DNA from: Prinia subflava
Taxonomy: Eukaryota > Chordata > Aves > Passeriformes > Cisticolidae
NCBI RefSeq assembly: GCF_021018805.1
Contig: NC_086248.1
Span: forward strand, 95,565,239 to 95,629,238
Direction: 5' to 3'
Length of the DNA stretch: 64,000 nucleotides
Below the pieces are notes generated by a model, which saw nothing but the letters and a program-made list of their open reading frames with translations, made no database searches and had not been told where the DNA came from. Position 1 is the first letter of the stretch. Every line of letters starts with the position of its first letter. This document shows, piece by piece, positions 50,190 through 60,588 of the stretch. The position numbers and the translations under genes are program-made.

Positions 50190-51120
50190 TTGCCTTGTTT
50201 TCTTGTCATGAAGTTGCCGCCCGTGCCTGTGATCCGCTTCTACAAGTCCTGGAGATCATTAGAAATAATATTAGATTTATCTCTACTCTGTGTAACGTGC
50301 CAATCCTGGCAGCACGTTGTGAAAGCACAACAGCAACAAGAAGCATATGTTCTGCAAGTCAAGTTAGTGGGATTTTTTTTTTCACTGCCAAGGACAATAA
50401 TTTTTTTCCTTTTTTTTTTTTTTTTCAAAATAAACATCGTGCTGGAATGTGCTGCAGCAAATGGCTTGGGCTCTATTATATTTCATGCAGCTTTCTAAAC
50501 AATTTTCAACCCTGCTGGCCCAGTGTCAAACAGAAGGCAACCAACAATAGCAAAATCCCATTAAAGCTGAGAAGGTTCCTTCCTGAGGTGAACACGGCCA
50601 GAAATAGTAATCTTGGCTCTCTTTTCAATTTGGCATTGGGGACTAATAATGCCTGTTCTCCTAATGGAAATTATCTAATTTCATCCAAGTGCAGCTCCAG
50701 AGAGAGCTGGGCTGACGCACAAACAGTCAATATAACAACATTCTTCTTGAAGAGCTGAACAATGGGCCTTTGGTGGGACCATGATTAACAACGTCAAACT
50801 AAGAACAAACAGAAGGTGTAAAAATAGGCATCTGAGGAGTTGACACAACGGACTATTTTTCATCTGTAAGGCCAGAGGAGAATAGCTTGTTAAATTGTAT
50901 GCTTGGAGCACTTCATCAGATGTTGTGTGGAATGACGAAAAAAAAATCCATTTCCCATCTGGGTCTGAATGTACTAAGGAACTGCACATGCCTTATTAAT
51001 ATAAATCACGCTAGGAGTATAATTCCCATTAGCATTAAAGAACCATTTTTCAATGAAATACTCTTGCACCAGGAACACCTAATGGGAAATAATGATGTTT
51101 GCTTCATTTGGAGAGAATAG
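50190..51120. promoter_or_regulatory. Candidate distal enhancer / conserved non-coding block
   Basis: About 0.9 kb, free of recognised repeats apart from a T tract near 50410-50425. It is dense in TAAT/ATTA and related factor-like cores: GAAATAATATTAGATTTATC, CCCATTAAAGC, GACTAATAATGCC, CCTAATGGAAATTATCTAAT, TTATTAATATAAATCACGC and CCCATTAGCATTAAAG. It sits 9.5-10.4 kb upstream of HLX. The call rests on texture and position only. Confidence 0.35.
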
Positions 51121-53249
51121 TAGAATACAGTATGGAGACGGAGAAGGTAGAGAAGGGTTTCTTCCCTCCAGTGTGAAGAGTTTTTGTGTCTGCTGTAAGA
51201 TATCCCCTTCCCAGCCTAGCAGAACTGTATCCAGCCTCTGTGTGGAAGCCCCCAGAGGTGGCAGGGAATGGTGATGAGAGGAAGAGCTCCTCCAGAACAC
51301 TGGAGCAGTGCTGTGGGCCCAGGGTCAAAGCGCTGCTGTCCTGTTTCCCGCAGGTCCCCACCCAGGCTGGGTGAGAGAAGGGGTCCATCCTCCCTCCCTC
51401 CACCCCTGCTTCCTCTCCAGGGCAGCCTCACGTTTGGAGAGAGCTGAGATGGCTTCAGGCCATCTCCACCCCCTTACCGACATGGTTCAACCTCACCCTG
51501 TGGAACTCCTTGTTGTTAGCCTAAAAATAGCCCTCCCCAAAACCAAATTGCCACTCCGGACATTATTTCTCATGTCACGAGAAAAAGCAGCAGCTCCTAG
51601 ATTTCCCTTTAACACTGAAGCCACAGCTGGCCTCACAGTGTGCCTGGTACATTAAAAAAGCAGAAGCATTGGAAGTGGGTGAAACAACCACACAAGTCAT
51701 TAGCTCTGGTGCCTCGCCTGCTTTCCCCAGGACTCTGGCTCTGATATTTGCTCTGTAGAGACTGCACGTGCCCAGGGTGAATGTCAAACCCTGTGTTTGT
51801 GTGGGCACAGAGTGGCTCCCAAACCTCAGCATCACCTTGCTTTGACACTGAGGGATTTACTCTCCTTCCCTGCCTTAAGCACTGCAGCTTCCTTCTAGCT
51901 CCTAATGAAACGAAGGTGTAGCCTTGAAATATTGGACGAAATTCCCACCTCTGGTTAAGCAGGTATGGTTTCTTTTAATTTTTACAAAATCTCAAGTAAC
52001 CATTTACTCAGGGTTATGTTTAGAGCATGAGAGGGGAGGTCTGTGTTTTACTAAAACCCACATTTGTACGCTGGGGCAGTGGGATTTTGTGCGGGACACG
52101 ACACAGTTAACTTGGCTCTGTGTTGTGGCTGATGGCATCCAAGAATGACCCCGCTCCCCCTCGCTCACCCCACAGGTCACCCCCTGCTCAGGGTCTGCCA
52201 AAATTGTGTCGTTTTCTTGTTCTCCTTCCTCCTAACAACAATAAAACTGATGAAACGTATGGAAATTGCTAGTAATGAAAGCAAATTGCACCAGAAGTAA
52301 TACAACACCATGTTGCCCTCAGCCTCAGCTTTCACACCTGGTTAGTCCCCAGAGCTCCCAGAAATCAGTGCCTTTCTCCATGCGAAAGTCCCAGTCCTCC
52401 CTCCACACCCAGCCCTGCTTCCTGCAGCCCAGCTCTCAGCTCAGCCCCCTCCCTGCATAAGCAGACCCCTTTACGACACCTCTTACATGTCTCAAAACAC
52501 CCAAGATGGGAGACAAACTCCTCACAAGGAGTATTTCTCTACTTCCAGACTTTGGTGGGTAGCAGTATCCCACAGAAATGAAAGCAGCTTGGCACGATGG
52601 CCATCCCTGCCTCCTGGCTGCAGGCAGGGCTGCTGCCTGGGTCTGCCAGAGCCCTGGGGCAGGTTCAACACCCAGCGGGTGCCTAAAGCATCCATGAGGG
52701 TCCTAGCGAGGAAATCCGAGAAAGTTGCAGAGGGAAGAGTAAAGCCTTGTGGCTGAGCTCGCTCCCAGCAGTTCCAGTGGCCGTGCACCCAGCCCGAATG
52801 TGACCCAGGAGGGTTGTTGTGATGGAGGATTTTATTGTCAGCTTGCACTAGAGGGTGCTGCTTCGTTAGGGTTTGGGAAAGATCACAGTAATGAGACCAT
52901 CTCCGATGTCTTCATTCCTTGCAAAATTAGGCTGAGACCTGAAACGTGTTGAGATTGGTATTACCATTCAGCGTGGCCCCAAAATGAAATGGATTGCTTT
53001 TCTGGGAAAATGAGAATGTCTTGGCTTGGAAAGGAGTTTATACATCTGGGGGGCAAGGGTAAACATTTGGGTTAGACGCTGTGACAAATGAAAGGAAAAA
53101 CTAGTCAGCCTTGCCTTTTTTTCTCACCATTTCACAATTCCGAGATGAATGGATGCCTCAAGGAGCTGAGAAATCACGAAAAAAAAAATTAAGGACAGTA
53201 CAGTGAAGGCGGACATGGGAGATAATGAGACTTTGGAATTCACTGCTGT
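51121..53249. other. Intergenic, no gene seen
   Basis: Mixed-composition DNA; no supported exon or repeat family. Confidence 0.45.
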
Positions 53250-54400
53250 AGGACAGATAATGAAAATCTCATGATAAAATGTTTTAGAAGAAATAAAAGC
53301 AAATTACCTTTTATGACCGCTACAGTCTTTTGGCTAAGATAAAGGTAACCATATCCCAGGCACTGAGATATAAAATGATGTGTTAGAGGTATCAGTAGGA
53401 AATTACTTCCCCTGTGTGCTGCATTGCTGTGTTGACTGCACCTCCTCTGTTTTTGTTTCCATTTGCCAAAGGCAGGGAGGAACGACTATTGCTGTAGGCA
53501 GCATCCCAGACCCACAGCTGGGAGGGGGATACCTTACACCACCCTGCTCCGCTCCCAGAACATCTGCCCACCCTCCTGGGTGTCTCCCAGGGAGATGACC
53601 TGGGTCTTCCAAGACCTGCTGGAGCCTGGCACATGGAGTCTGTGAGCTGTCCAAGTGATGGCTGGACTTTATTTGGAGCAGATTCAGTTCCAGTGAGGGA
53701 AGCAGCTCTGGAGGGTGCTATATACACGCTGTATAGTCTGGCACAGTTGTTTATGGGCCCATAAAACTCCTCTGGCTGGCACTCCCATTTGGCATCCACC
53801 AGGAAGCATCTCCCTTGGGAAAAAAAAAAAAGGTTAAAATGGGACTTTTTGTAAGGGCCTCAATGACATTATTTTCCTGGTGTTTTATATATGCTAATAG
53901 CAAGGAAAAGAGCTGGTTTGAAAGTTGAGCTGATATGTACCTACTGTATTTAAATCCACTTTGAACATGAAAGGAGGGGTAGAAGAAAAACAATAACTGT
54001 ACTCAAATCCAGATGAGTTTTACAGAGTAATTTTCTTCTAGAAACTCAGCTTCCTTATGGGGTTGATTTTGCCTTTTATGCGTCTGCATTCTGATATCTT
54101 TATTTCCAGCTTCCCCACGTTTTTAACCGCTCTTGGCAAGAAGGAGGAAACTGTTTCTTACTAAGACTTTTATTAGGCAGTTATTAGTATTTCCTTCGTC
54201 AATATTGAACAGCGTTTCTGTGCAGTAACTTTAATGTACTGCTGCTGGAGAAGCAAAGGGCCAAAGGCATCAGTCAGGTTGTGTGGAAATAGACTGGGAT
54301 TGTTCCGGAAAATCATAGAGATGATGATCCACTATGGGGATAAAAAAATAAATAATTTAGTTTTCATCTGTACTTACATCTAAATAGCCAACTTGAACTG
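53250..54400. promoter_or_regulatory. Possible regulatory block with AT-rich factor-like words
   Basis: Stretches such as 53250-53400 and 54000-54360 are AT-rich and repeat-poor (GCAGTTATTAGTATTTCC, GTCAATATTGAACAGCG, TAACTTTAATGTACTG). They are interrupted by a more ordinary segment and an A-run at 53819-53831. Conservation is untested. Confidence 0.2.
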
Positions 54401-54532
54401 ATGTACCCTGAGCCTGTCCTCAACAGCACCAGTTTACCTCAGTTAAGGAGCTGCCCATTCAGGTCTCAGCTGAAAACAGGTGTAGTTACACTCTCCTGAC
54501 AGATTTAGGAAATACCTGTGGATGGTCTTTTC

Positions 54533-54579
54533 TCACTGAGGGTCAAATCACCTTCATTTTTTCACTGAGGGTCAAATCA
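54533..54579 (+). repeat. 18-bp direct repeat with 11-bp spacer
   Basis: TCACTGAGGGTCAAATCA occurs perfectly at 54533-54550 and 54562-54579. Confidence 0.95.
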
Positions 54580-56399
54580 TTTTAGGCTGTACTGCTTGTT
54601 TTCAGTCTCTGTGCACTGTGCCAACTAAATCCAGCGTGTACAAGCAAATGCTTCCCTGATGGGCGGTTGCACATGAGAGCAGGGGGTCAGCACTTCTGCA
54701 CGTCCTGTCACCTTTAATCAGCCACCAGAGGGTTAATTGCACACCAGCTCTCTGCAGACCTCTCTGTTGGTGAGGCCTGGAAAATCGCAACTAGCCCGTG
54801 ATAAGTCCCCCTGCAAGAAGATTATGGTCTGACTGCAGCGTGAAGGTGGAGTAAGCGATGAAATCAGGATGATTGGATGGTGTATATGATATGATGCTGA
54901 TGGAAAGGAAAACAAACTCAGGGCTCTCCATGCGTGAAGGACCCATTTTAGATTGCAGAAAGCAGTTACAAGAAGCAGCCCTTAAATTAATGGGTGACCA
55001 GATGAGGGATTAGAGCAGACTAGAAGACCGTCACAGCAGTCCTGCCAGCCTGTCTCTTAAAAGTGTATTTCCCCCAGCACTCTCACCCTGGCTGGCCACA
55101 TGATAAAGAAGCTGGTTTGGGTTACTATGGCAGTATAAAACCTCTTACTGGCAGAGGTAATTTGACATCCCCAGGGATAGGAGCAGGCAGGCTGGAATGC
55201 AGGGAGAATGGCAGACTGGCACTTGTAACTTCAAGCAGCTTAAACCATAACGGCATCGCAGGCTCACAGTTCCCATCTCCCAGCACAGCATCAGGTGCCT
55301 AAAAATGGGATTCACAAAAGGCAGCACAGTGAGCAGAACCTGCCTGCTCTGACCCATAGGAAACCCCAGGGAAGGGATGTTCTGATCCTACTGATCCTGT
55401 TACTCCTCAGAATGCAGCCTTATTTCCTCGGGGCTGTGAAGAGTCAGTTCTCTCCAGCTGATATTTCTTACCCTTCTGTAAGATTTATGAATCTGCAGCT
55501 TTTCACACACACACACAAGGGGGAAAAAAAAAAAAAAAAAAAGTCATTCCCGTCTTCTGTATGCATGGCTTGGAAAGATGCAGTGCTTCCCCACATCCCA
55601 GATCCCCAGATCTCTGAGCCAGGCACTAAAGAGCAGAGGTAAATCAGTGTTTTCAGGTCCCCTCTCAGTCTGAAGGGACTTGAGGGACTATACAGCATTT
55701 GAGGCACTACAAAAAGTCTCTCCCCATGAAACCCCTCAGCTTCCCATGCTCTAATGTGTTTCCTCAGAAAACAGCAGCTACAGCAGTTGAAAGAAAGCCA
55801 CAGCATGCAAGCGTGCAAGTGTGAGAACAAGTCTCCAGCTCAGTGGCTGGTGTGCTGTCCCTGAAGCTGGGAGCTTCAGGCTTTGATCCACTCTCACATA
55901 TGGACCCGTTCAATGGGACGTACTCTGCTGGAACATATGGACAATTCCTGGGACTGCTCACGTGCAGAAAACCCCATGGAGTTTTCAGACAACTCTAATA
56001 TAGACATTTCAGAGGAATTTTACTTCAGAACAATTTTAGCATGCCCTGTGGACTTAATTCCCATCTAGGATTCCTGGGTGTGCACCCCAACACCTCTCCT
56101 TGTTACAAAGCTGCAGGGCAGGAGGAGGATCAGGCGCTTCCCTCCAAAGCACTCTGACCCGAATTCAAACAGCAGCTAAAATACACCCGCAGGCGGCTTG
56201 AAATCCTGCCCTACTGCACGGAAACCCAGATCCCGCCTGCTTTCCGACGCCTTCCACGGCTGCTCAGCAGATGACATAACATTAGTCGTGACTTACTGAC
56301 ACAGGTATTCAACGAAATAACGCGTGGAACAATGGAAAGGAAACGCCAAGGGGTTGACCAGCTTAGTCACTGGGTTCGTTTGCGGTTCTGGGCAGTTCC
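54580..56399. other. Intergenic, no gene seen
   Basis: No supported exon. It contains (CA)7 at 55504-55517 followed closely by A19 at 55524-55542. Confidence 0.45.
55504..55542 (+). repeat. (CA)7 plus A19 tract
   Basis: Seven CA dinucleotides, a short G run, then 19 A. Confidence 0.9.
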
Positions 56400-57560
56400 T
56401 GCCTGCGCTGCTGTTGAGCCTTTCAGATAAGGAGCTGTGCTCAGCTGAGGGAAGCCACTCCAGCTCCGCGGCGGCGGCTGCGGCCGCTTCCAGCGGCGGG
56501 TCCCTGCCGGGGGTCTCGGCCCGCGGTCAGGGCGGCCCCGCTGCAGCGCTGCCCGCGTCCCGCGGCGGGGCGGGAGCTGCGCGGGGGCAGCGCCGGAGCC
56601 CCCGGCCCGCCCTGCGCCCCTGCCCGCCCTGCGCCCCTGCCCACCCTGCGCCCCGGCCCGCCCTGCAGCCCGGCCCGCCCTGCGCCCCTGCCCACCCTGC
56701 GTCCCTGCCCGCCCTGCAGCCCGGCCCGGGGCGGCTGCGGCGGGACGGGCGCCCCAAACGGGGTCGCCCGCTGCTCGCGCGGGCCCCGGAATGGGTTTTT
56801 TGGAAGTGGGAGGTTTTTGGGAGGGTGGGGAAGGCCCGTCCCAGGGACTCGGCAGATGGCGACAGAGCACGGGCTTTGGGGGGTGCCCGGCGCTGCGCAG
56901 CGCGGGCGGGGAGGGCGGGCGGCTCCGCGGGACGCCCGGGGCAGGGGTGCAGAGGTCCCGCTAACGCCACCCGAGCGAACCTTCTCCCTGGAGGGCTTCC
57001 CGTGAGGATTAAACATTTATTTTTACAAGTACTCTTCCGGAGAGATATATTAGTATTTTACCTTTTTAATTTTTTCTTTTTTATTTTTTATATCTCGCAC
57101 ATGTACGTTCCTAGATACAAATACAGGAATAATCAGAGCACATAGAGAAGCCTAAAATCCAACAGGCAAGGCCCAGGCCGAGGGCGACGGCGAAGGAGGG
57201 CTGGAGGCCGCTCCGCTAGCATCCTGGGCCGGCTGGGAGGGGCAAACCTGGCTCCCCATCCCCCCGCGGCTGGGCCGGTGGCGGGGAGCCCCCAGTGGGG
57301 TGAACCGGCTGCGTCGGGCTCGGGCATCCTTCGGGCCCGGGAGAGGCGGCCTGGGGCTGCCAGCATCCCGGCGGGATCCGTGGGTTCGACCTGCCCGCAG
57401 CTCGCCGGGAAGCTGGACGGGGCAGGCGTTTGGCCGACAGGGCTGTCCGTCCTTCCCCGCGGGGCGCTGGCAGGCAGCGCCCGGCCCTCGCCGGGATGCT
57501 CCCGGTCCCGTGCCCTCGAGTAGGGACTGAGAAGCTGCAGAGCCTCGGGCTTAGTCCTTC
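56400..57560. promoter_or_regulatory. Distal CpG island about 3-4 kb upstream of HLX
   Basis: Two CpG-dense lobes (about 56460-57000 and 57165-57530) are separated by an AT-rich gap at 57005-57160. The first includes a 17-bp minisatellite. Extended CpG islands around a developmental homeobox gene are typical Polycomb/bivalent-domain sequence; here that is an inference. Open frames in this block are not supported as genes. Confidence 0.6.
56606..56724 (+). repeat. 17-bp C-rich minisatellite, seven units
   Basis: Seven contiguous 17-base units of the form CCCGCCCTGCGCCCCTG with small changes (CCCACCC; GCAGCCCGG; GCGTCCCTG), exactly in register from 56606 to 56724. Confidence 0.93.
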
Positions 57561-57655
57561 TATTTTCCCCTCGTAAGAACTCGAATAATTTTTTTCCACC
57601 TCTTTTGTCAGCCTCGAGGAAGAAGAAGAAAAAAAAATCCTTAGAGACTCCATTC

Positions 57656-57658
<3 letters not shown>

Positions 57659-57700
<42 letters not shown>
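57659..57700 (+). repeat. A42 homopolymer
   Basis: An uninterrupted run of 42 A, preceded by an AAGAAGAAGAAAAAAAAATCC purine-rich stretch. It lies between two CpG islands. No target-site duplication or gene-derived sequence is obvious upstream, so it is not called a retrocopy. Confidence 0.95.
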
Positions 57701-57704
<4 letters not shown>

Positions 57705-57719
57705 GCATTGCTTCTGCCG

Positions 57720-58080
57720 CACAGTTCATTCGCCTCCTTCTCGAGTCCCTCGGAAAGCAAGATTAAAGGGGAAAGTCGCAGCTGTATATTTATGTTTTCA
57801 TTGCTAGAAGGGAATTGATTTCCTTGCATTTATTTTTGTAGTTGCAATACACAAGGGCGGATTTGCGTCACCAAAGCAACTTGCTGGTCGAGATAAAGTT
57901 GCACAAATATTGAAAAGGGAAGTGCTCGCGCTCATTATGAAGTTTTTCTCCGGAAGAAATAAGGATTTCTGCTGTATCCTAAAATACTAAAGCCGCTTCT
58001 ATTTTGGGACAAATCTCGCAGGCACATCCGCTCATTTAGTCCGAGTTGGAACCTCTCAAAAAACAGGAGATGACCTGGAC
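57720..58080. promoter_or_regulatory. Candidate proximal regulatory element of HLX
   Basis: A sharply bounded, repeat-free AT-rich segment between two CpG-rich lobes, with factor-like words: GCAGCTGTATATTTATG, ATTTTTGTAGTTGCAATACA and GTTGCACAAATATTG. It is 2.5-2.9 kb upstream of the HLX ATG. No conservation data are available here. Confidence 0.3.
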
Positions 58081-58950
58081 TGCAGCGAGCCCCGGGTTTC
58101 CTGCAGCCTTCTCCCTCCTTGCGCGGGGAGGAGGGGCCGCCGCCTCCCCCGGCAGCGCGGCCGCGCAGCCCTGCGCGCCCCCGGGCAGGCAGGGAGGCCT
58201 GCGAAGGCCTTTGGGGAGAAAGGACACCCTTGTCCCCAGGAAGAAGGAGAGGCCGGGGGGTGAGGCAGGTGCTCCTGGGCTCGGCCGCGGAGGACGCGCG
58301 GGGCCGCAGCGCAGCCGAGCCCCGGGAAAGCACCTGCCCCTACGGCCCGGACTGCCCGGCTCCTCGCCCTCCCGAGGCCCGGCCCCGGGGTGAAGGGCTT
58401 TAGTGCGAGGCGGTCAGCGTTTCCTTTCGGGTTATTTCCGTGCCCGCGGGATGACAGCGGGCCCCGGGCAGCGGCGGCCCCGAGGCAGCGGAGCCGCGGC
58501 CGTGCCCGGGTCGGATGTGCCCGGGGCCCCCGCGAACGGGCCCGTCCCTCCGGTGCTGCTCATCCACGGGCCCTGCAGGGCAGCCAGGCGAGAGGAGTTC
58601 TGAAATCAGCTCCTAGAAGGAAAAAGTAATAAAAAAAGAAAAAAAAAAAAAGAAAAAGAAAGAAAAAGCACCGCGTTTGGTTTTGTTTGGTTTGGGGTTT
58701 TGTTTTGTTTTTGCCTTGACTGCCTGGTGAGCAGCCCCGGGCTGGCCCAGCGCTCAGGGCAGCAGCGGTATTGCTGCACTAATTTAACGAGGCGGTTTGC
58801 GGCCGGGGTGCAGAGCCCGGGGCGCGCTTCGTTGCCCGTCCCTCGGGCGGGCTGGCGGGGTGGCTCTGCCCGGAGGTGGGAACGCGAGGGGAACCGGAGT
58901 CGTTCGATCCGGTTTGAGAGCAAGAGGATGGCGCTGGGGTCAGCTGGCGT
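58081..58950. promoter_or_regulatory. Second upstream CpG island
   Basis: CpG-dense sequence at 58081-58600 and again at 58730-58930, split by an A-rich/(GTTTT) stretch at 58620-58710. It may serve HLX or a divergent non-coding transcript; no exon can be supported from the sequence. Confidence 0.5.
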
Positions 58951-59399
58951 GGGTGAGAACAGAGGAGAGATGCAAGGAAAAGGAGCTTTCCGATGTCGAG
59001 GCAGGAAAAGTTGAGACATAATCAACCTCTTCTTTTGCCTCCTTCGGGTTTCGGACACACCTTGGCAAGCCAGCCTGTATTCATTTTTGGGTTTTGCCTC
59101 GTTAACAGGAACCAAAGCAAAGCAAAGAAGTGCCTGGTTTTCCCGGGGAGCCAGCCTCACCTTCACCCGTTGTAGCACACGGTTATGGCTAAGGAACGCG
59201 TTCCCTCTCGCTCGCAGGTGGTTTCAATATTCCCACAGAAGCTACATCTTCCTACCTGGCGAAAGAAAAATAGTTGGCCTTTCTGGCCGTTCCCCAAAAA
59301 GCGTCGGAATTTGGGAGACGTTTTGGAAAAAATAATATGATCTTTTTGAAACAAAATCAAAGCAAACTTGCAATACTCCGACCCGGCAGGCTGCTCAAA
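58951..59399. other. Intergenic spacer, no gene seen
   Basis: Moderate GC; nothing recognised. Confidence 0.4.
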
Positions 59400-59950
59400 A
59401 CGACAGCGACTTCTTTACTTGTACGAAAACTAAAAAAAGAGAGAAATAGTTGATTTTCAGAGTCAGGTCAGGACAAACGTTCTGTTAGAGCACAGAGAAA
59501 AAAGATTTATCATAAATTTGTCCCTAAATTATAGCAGTGAATACAGCATATGATTCTGGTGTACTGGAAAAAATGGGGGTAGTTCTGTCGTCAAAAGTTT
59601 GAGAAATTATAAAGTCGTTTTCAAGATGTAATTGGTGTGCAATCAAATGCAGCCACCGGACAAAAATCTATCGTAAAATTACACGGTCGTCAAAATAGTA
59701 CTGGGTAACTAATCGCCGCTAATGCGGGATCCAACGTGTCCTGGGCCCAGAATGTCTGGGAGCCCTCATAAATACGTATATTGCGTGCATCAGCATGGAC
59801 CCCTTGTCTCCCAGACTATCCCAGGCTCATTTATCCGGGAAGGAAACACATTTCCTTGAGAATCGTTTCCAAGAGGACAGACCTGCTTCCAATAGCCAAG
59901 AATTTCCCCGCGCGTTTCTTTCAAACGTTTGGAAATCGCGGCGGCGGAAA
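59400..59950. promoter_or_regulatory. Candidate upstream regulatory element of HLX
   Basis: A repeat-free AT-rich block directly before the HLX CpG island with many homeobox-type cores: TTTATCATAAATTTG, CTAAATTATAGC, GAGAAATTATAAAGTCG, CTATCGTAAAATTACACGG, GTAACTAATCGCCGCTAATG and CTCATAAATACGTATATTG. It is 0.6-1.2 kb upstream of the start codon. Confidence 0.4.
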
Positions 59951-60059
59951 GCGCGGAGACCTTGCGCTGTATTTTTTTTTTTTTTTTTCCTTTGGTGGGG
60001 GGAGAGGGAGGGGGAAAGTGGTTGTTCAAAGCCGAGAGCGCAGTTTAAGGGGGGCATAG

Positions 60060-60588
60060 GTGTGTGTTGGGGTGTACTTTGGGGGCGAACCGCTCGGAAT
60101 CGCGGCTCCGGGGCCGCGCCGCCGGCGCTGCGGGCGCGGTGGCCGGCCCGGCCCGGCCCTGCGGGGGCGTGTCGGCGGGCGGTGCCGCCCGGCCCCGCCG
60201 AGCGCGGATTGGGCGTGGGGACGGAGCGAGGGCTGTTCGCTGCCAGAGAAAGTTTTGGGGAGGGGTGGATATTTTTTTCTTCCCCCAGTGCGAGGAAAGG
60301 GGGTTTGGTTTGGGTTTGTTTTGTTTGCGCGGCTCCTCTCTTCGCCCGCTCGCTCGCTTTCTTCGTCTGGCAGTGCGTTCTGGGGACTTTTTAATTTTCG
60401 GGCTTATTTTTTTCTTTTTTTTCCGTCATTTTTTGGTGGTTGGCTCTCCTTCCTTGCCCCTCCGGGAAGCGCTCCGCCAGCCGCCTCTCGCCCCGCCATC
60501 CCTCCCCATGCGCCCGGGGCCGCGGGCAGCTCCGCGGCGCGCACCCGGGAGCTGAGCTGCGGAGCGGCGCGTCCCCTCCTCGGGCAGG
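60060..60588 (+). promoter_or_regulatory. HLX CpG promoter and 5' UTR
   Basis: CpG-rich sequence up to the HLX ATG. It has GC boxes, an inverted CCAAT box (ATTGG at 60208-60212) and no clear TATA box. Several T-rich tracts (about 60390-60435) interrupt it. The transcription start is probably within this block. Confidence 0.65.

Noticed and set aside
56324..57145. 273-codon open frame on the + strand upstream of HLX
   Set aside because: It runs through a CpG island and a C-rich minisatellite, giving Ala/Pro/Arg-rich low-complexity translation, and then into AT-rich sequence. Overlapping frames of similar length exist on the other strand, as expected from high GC.
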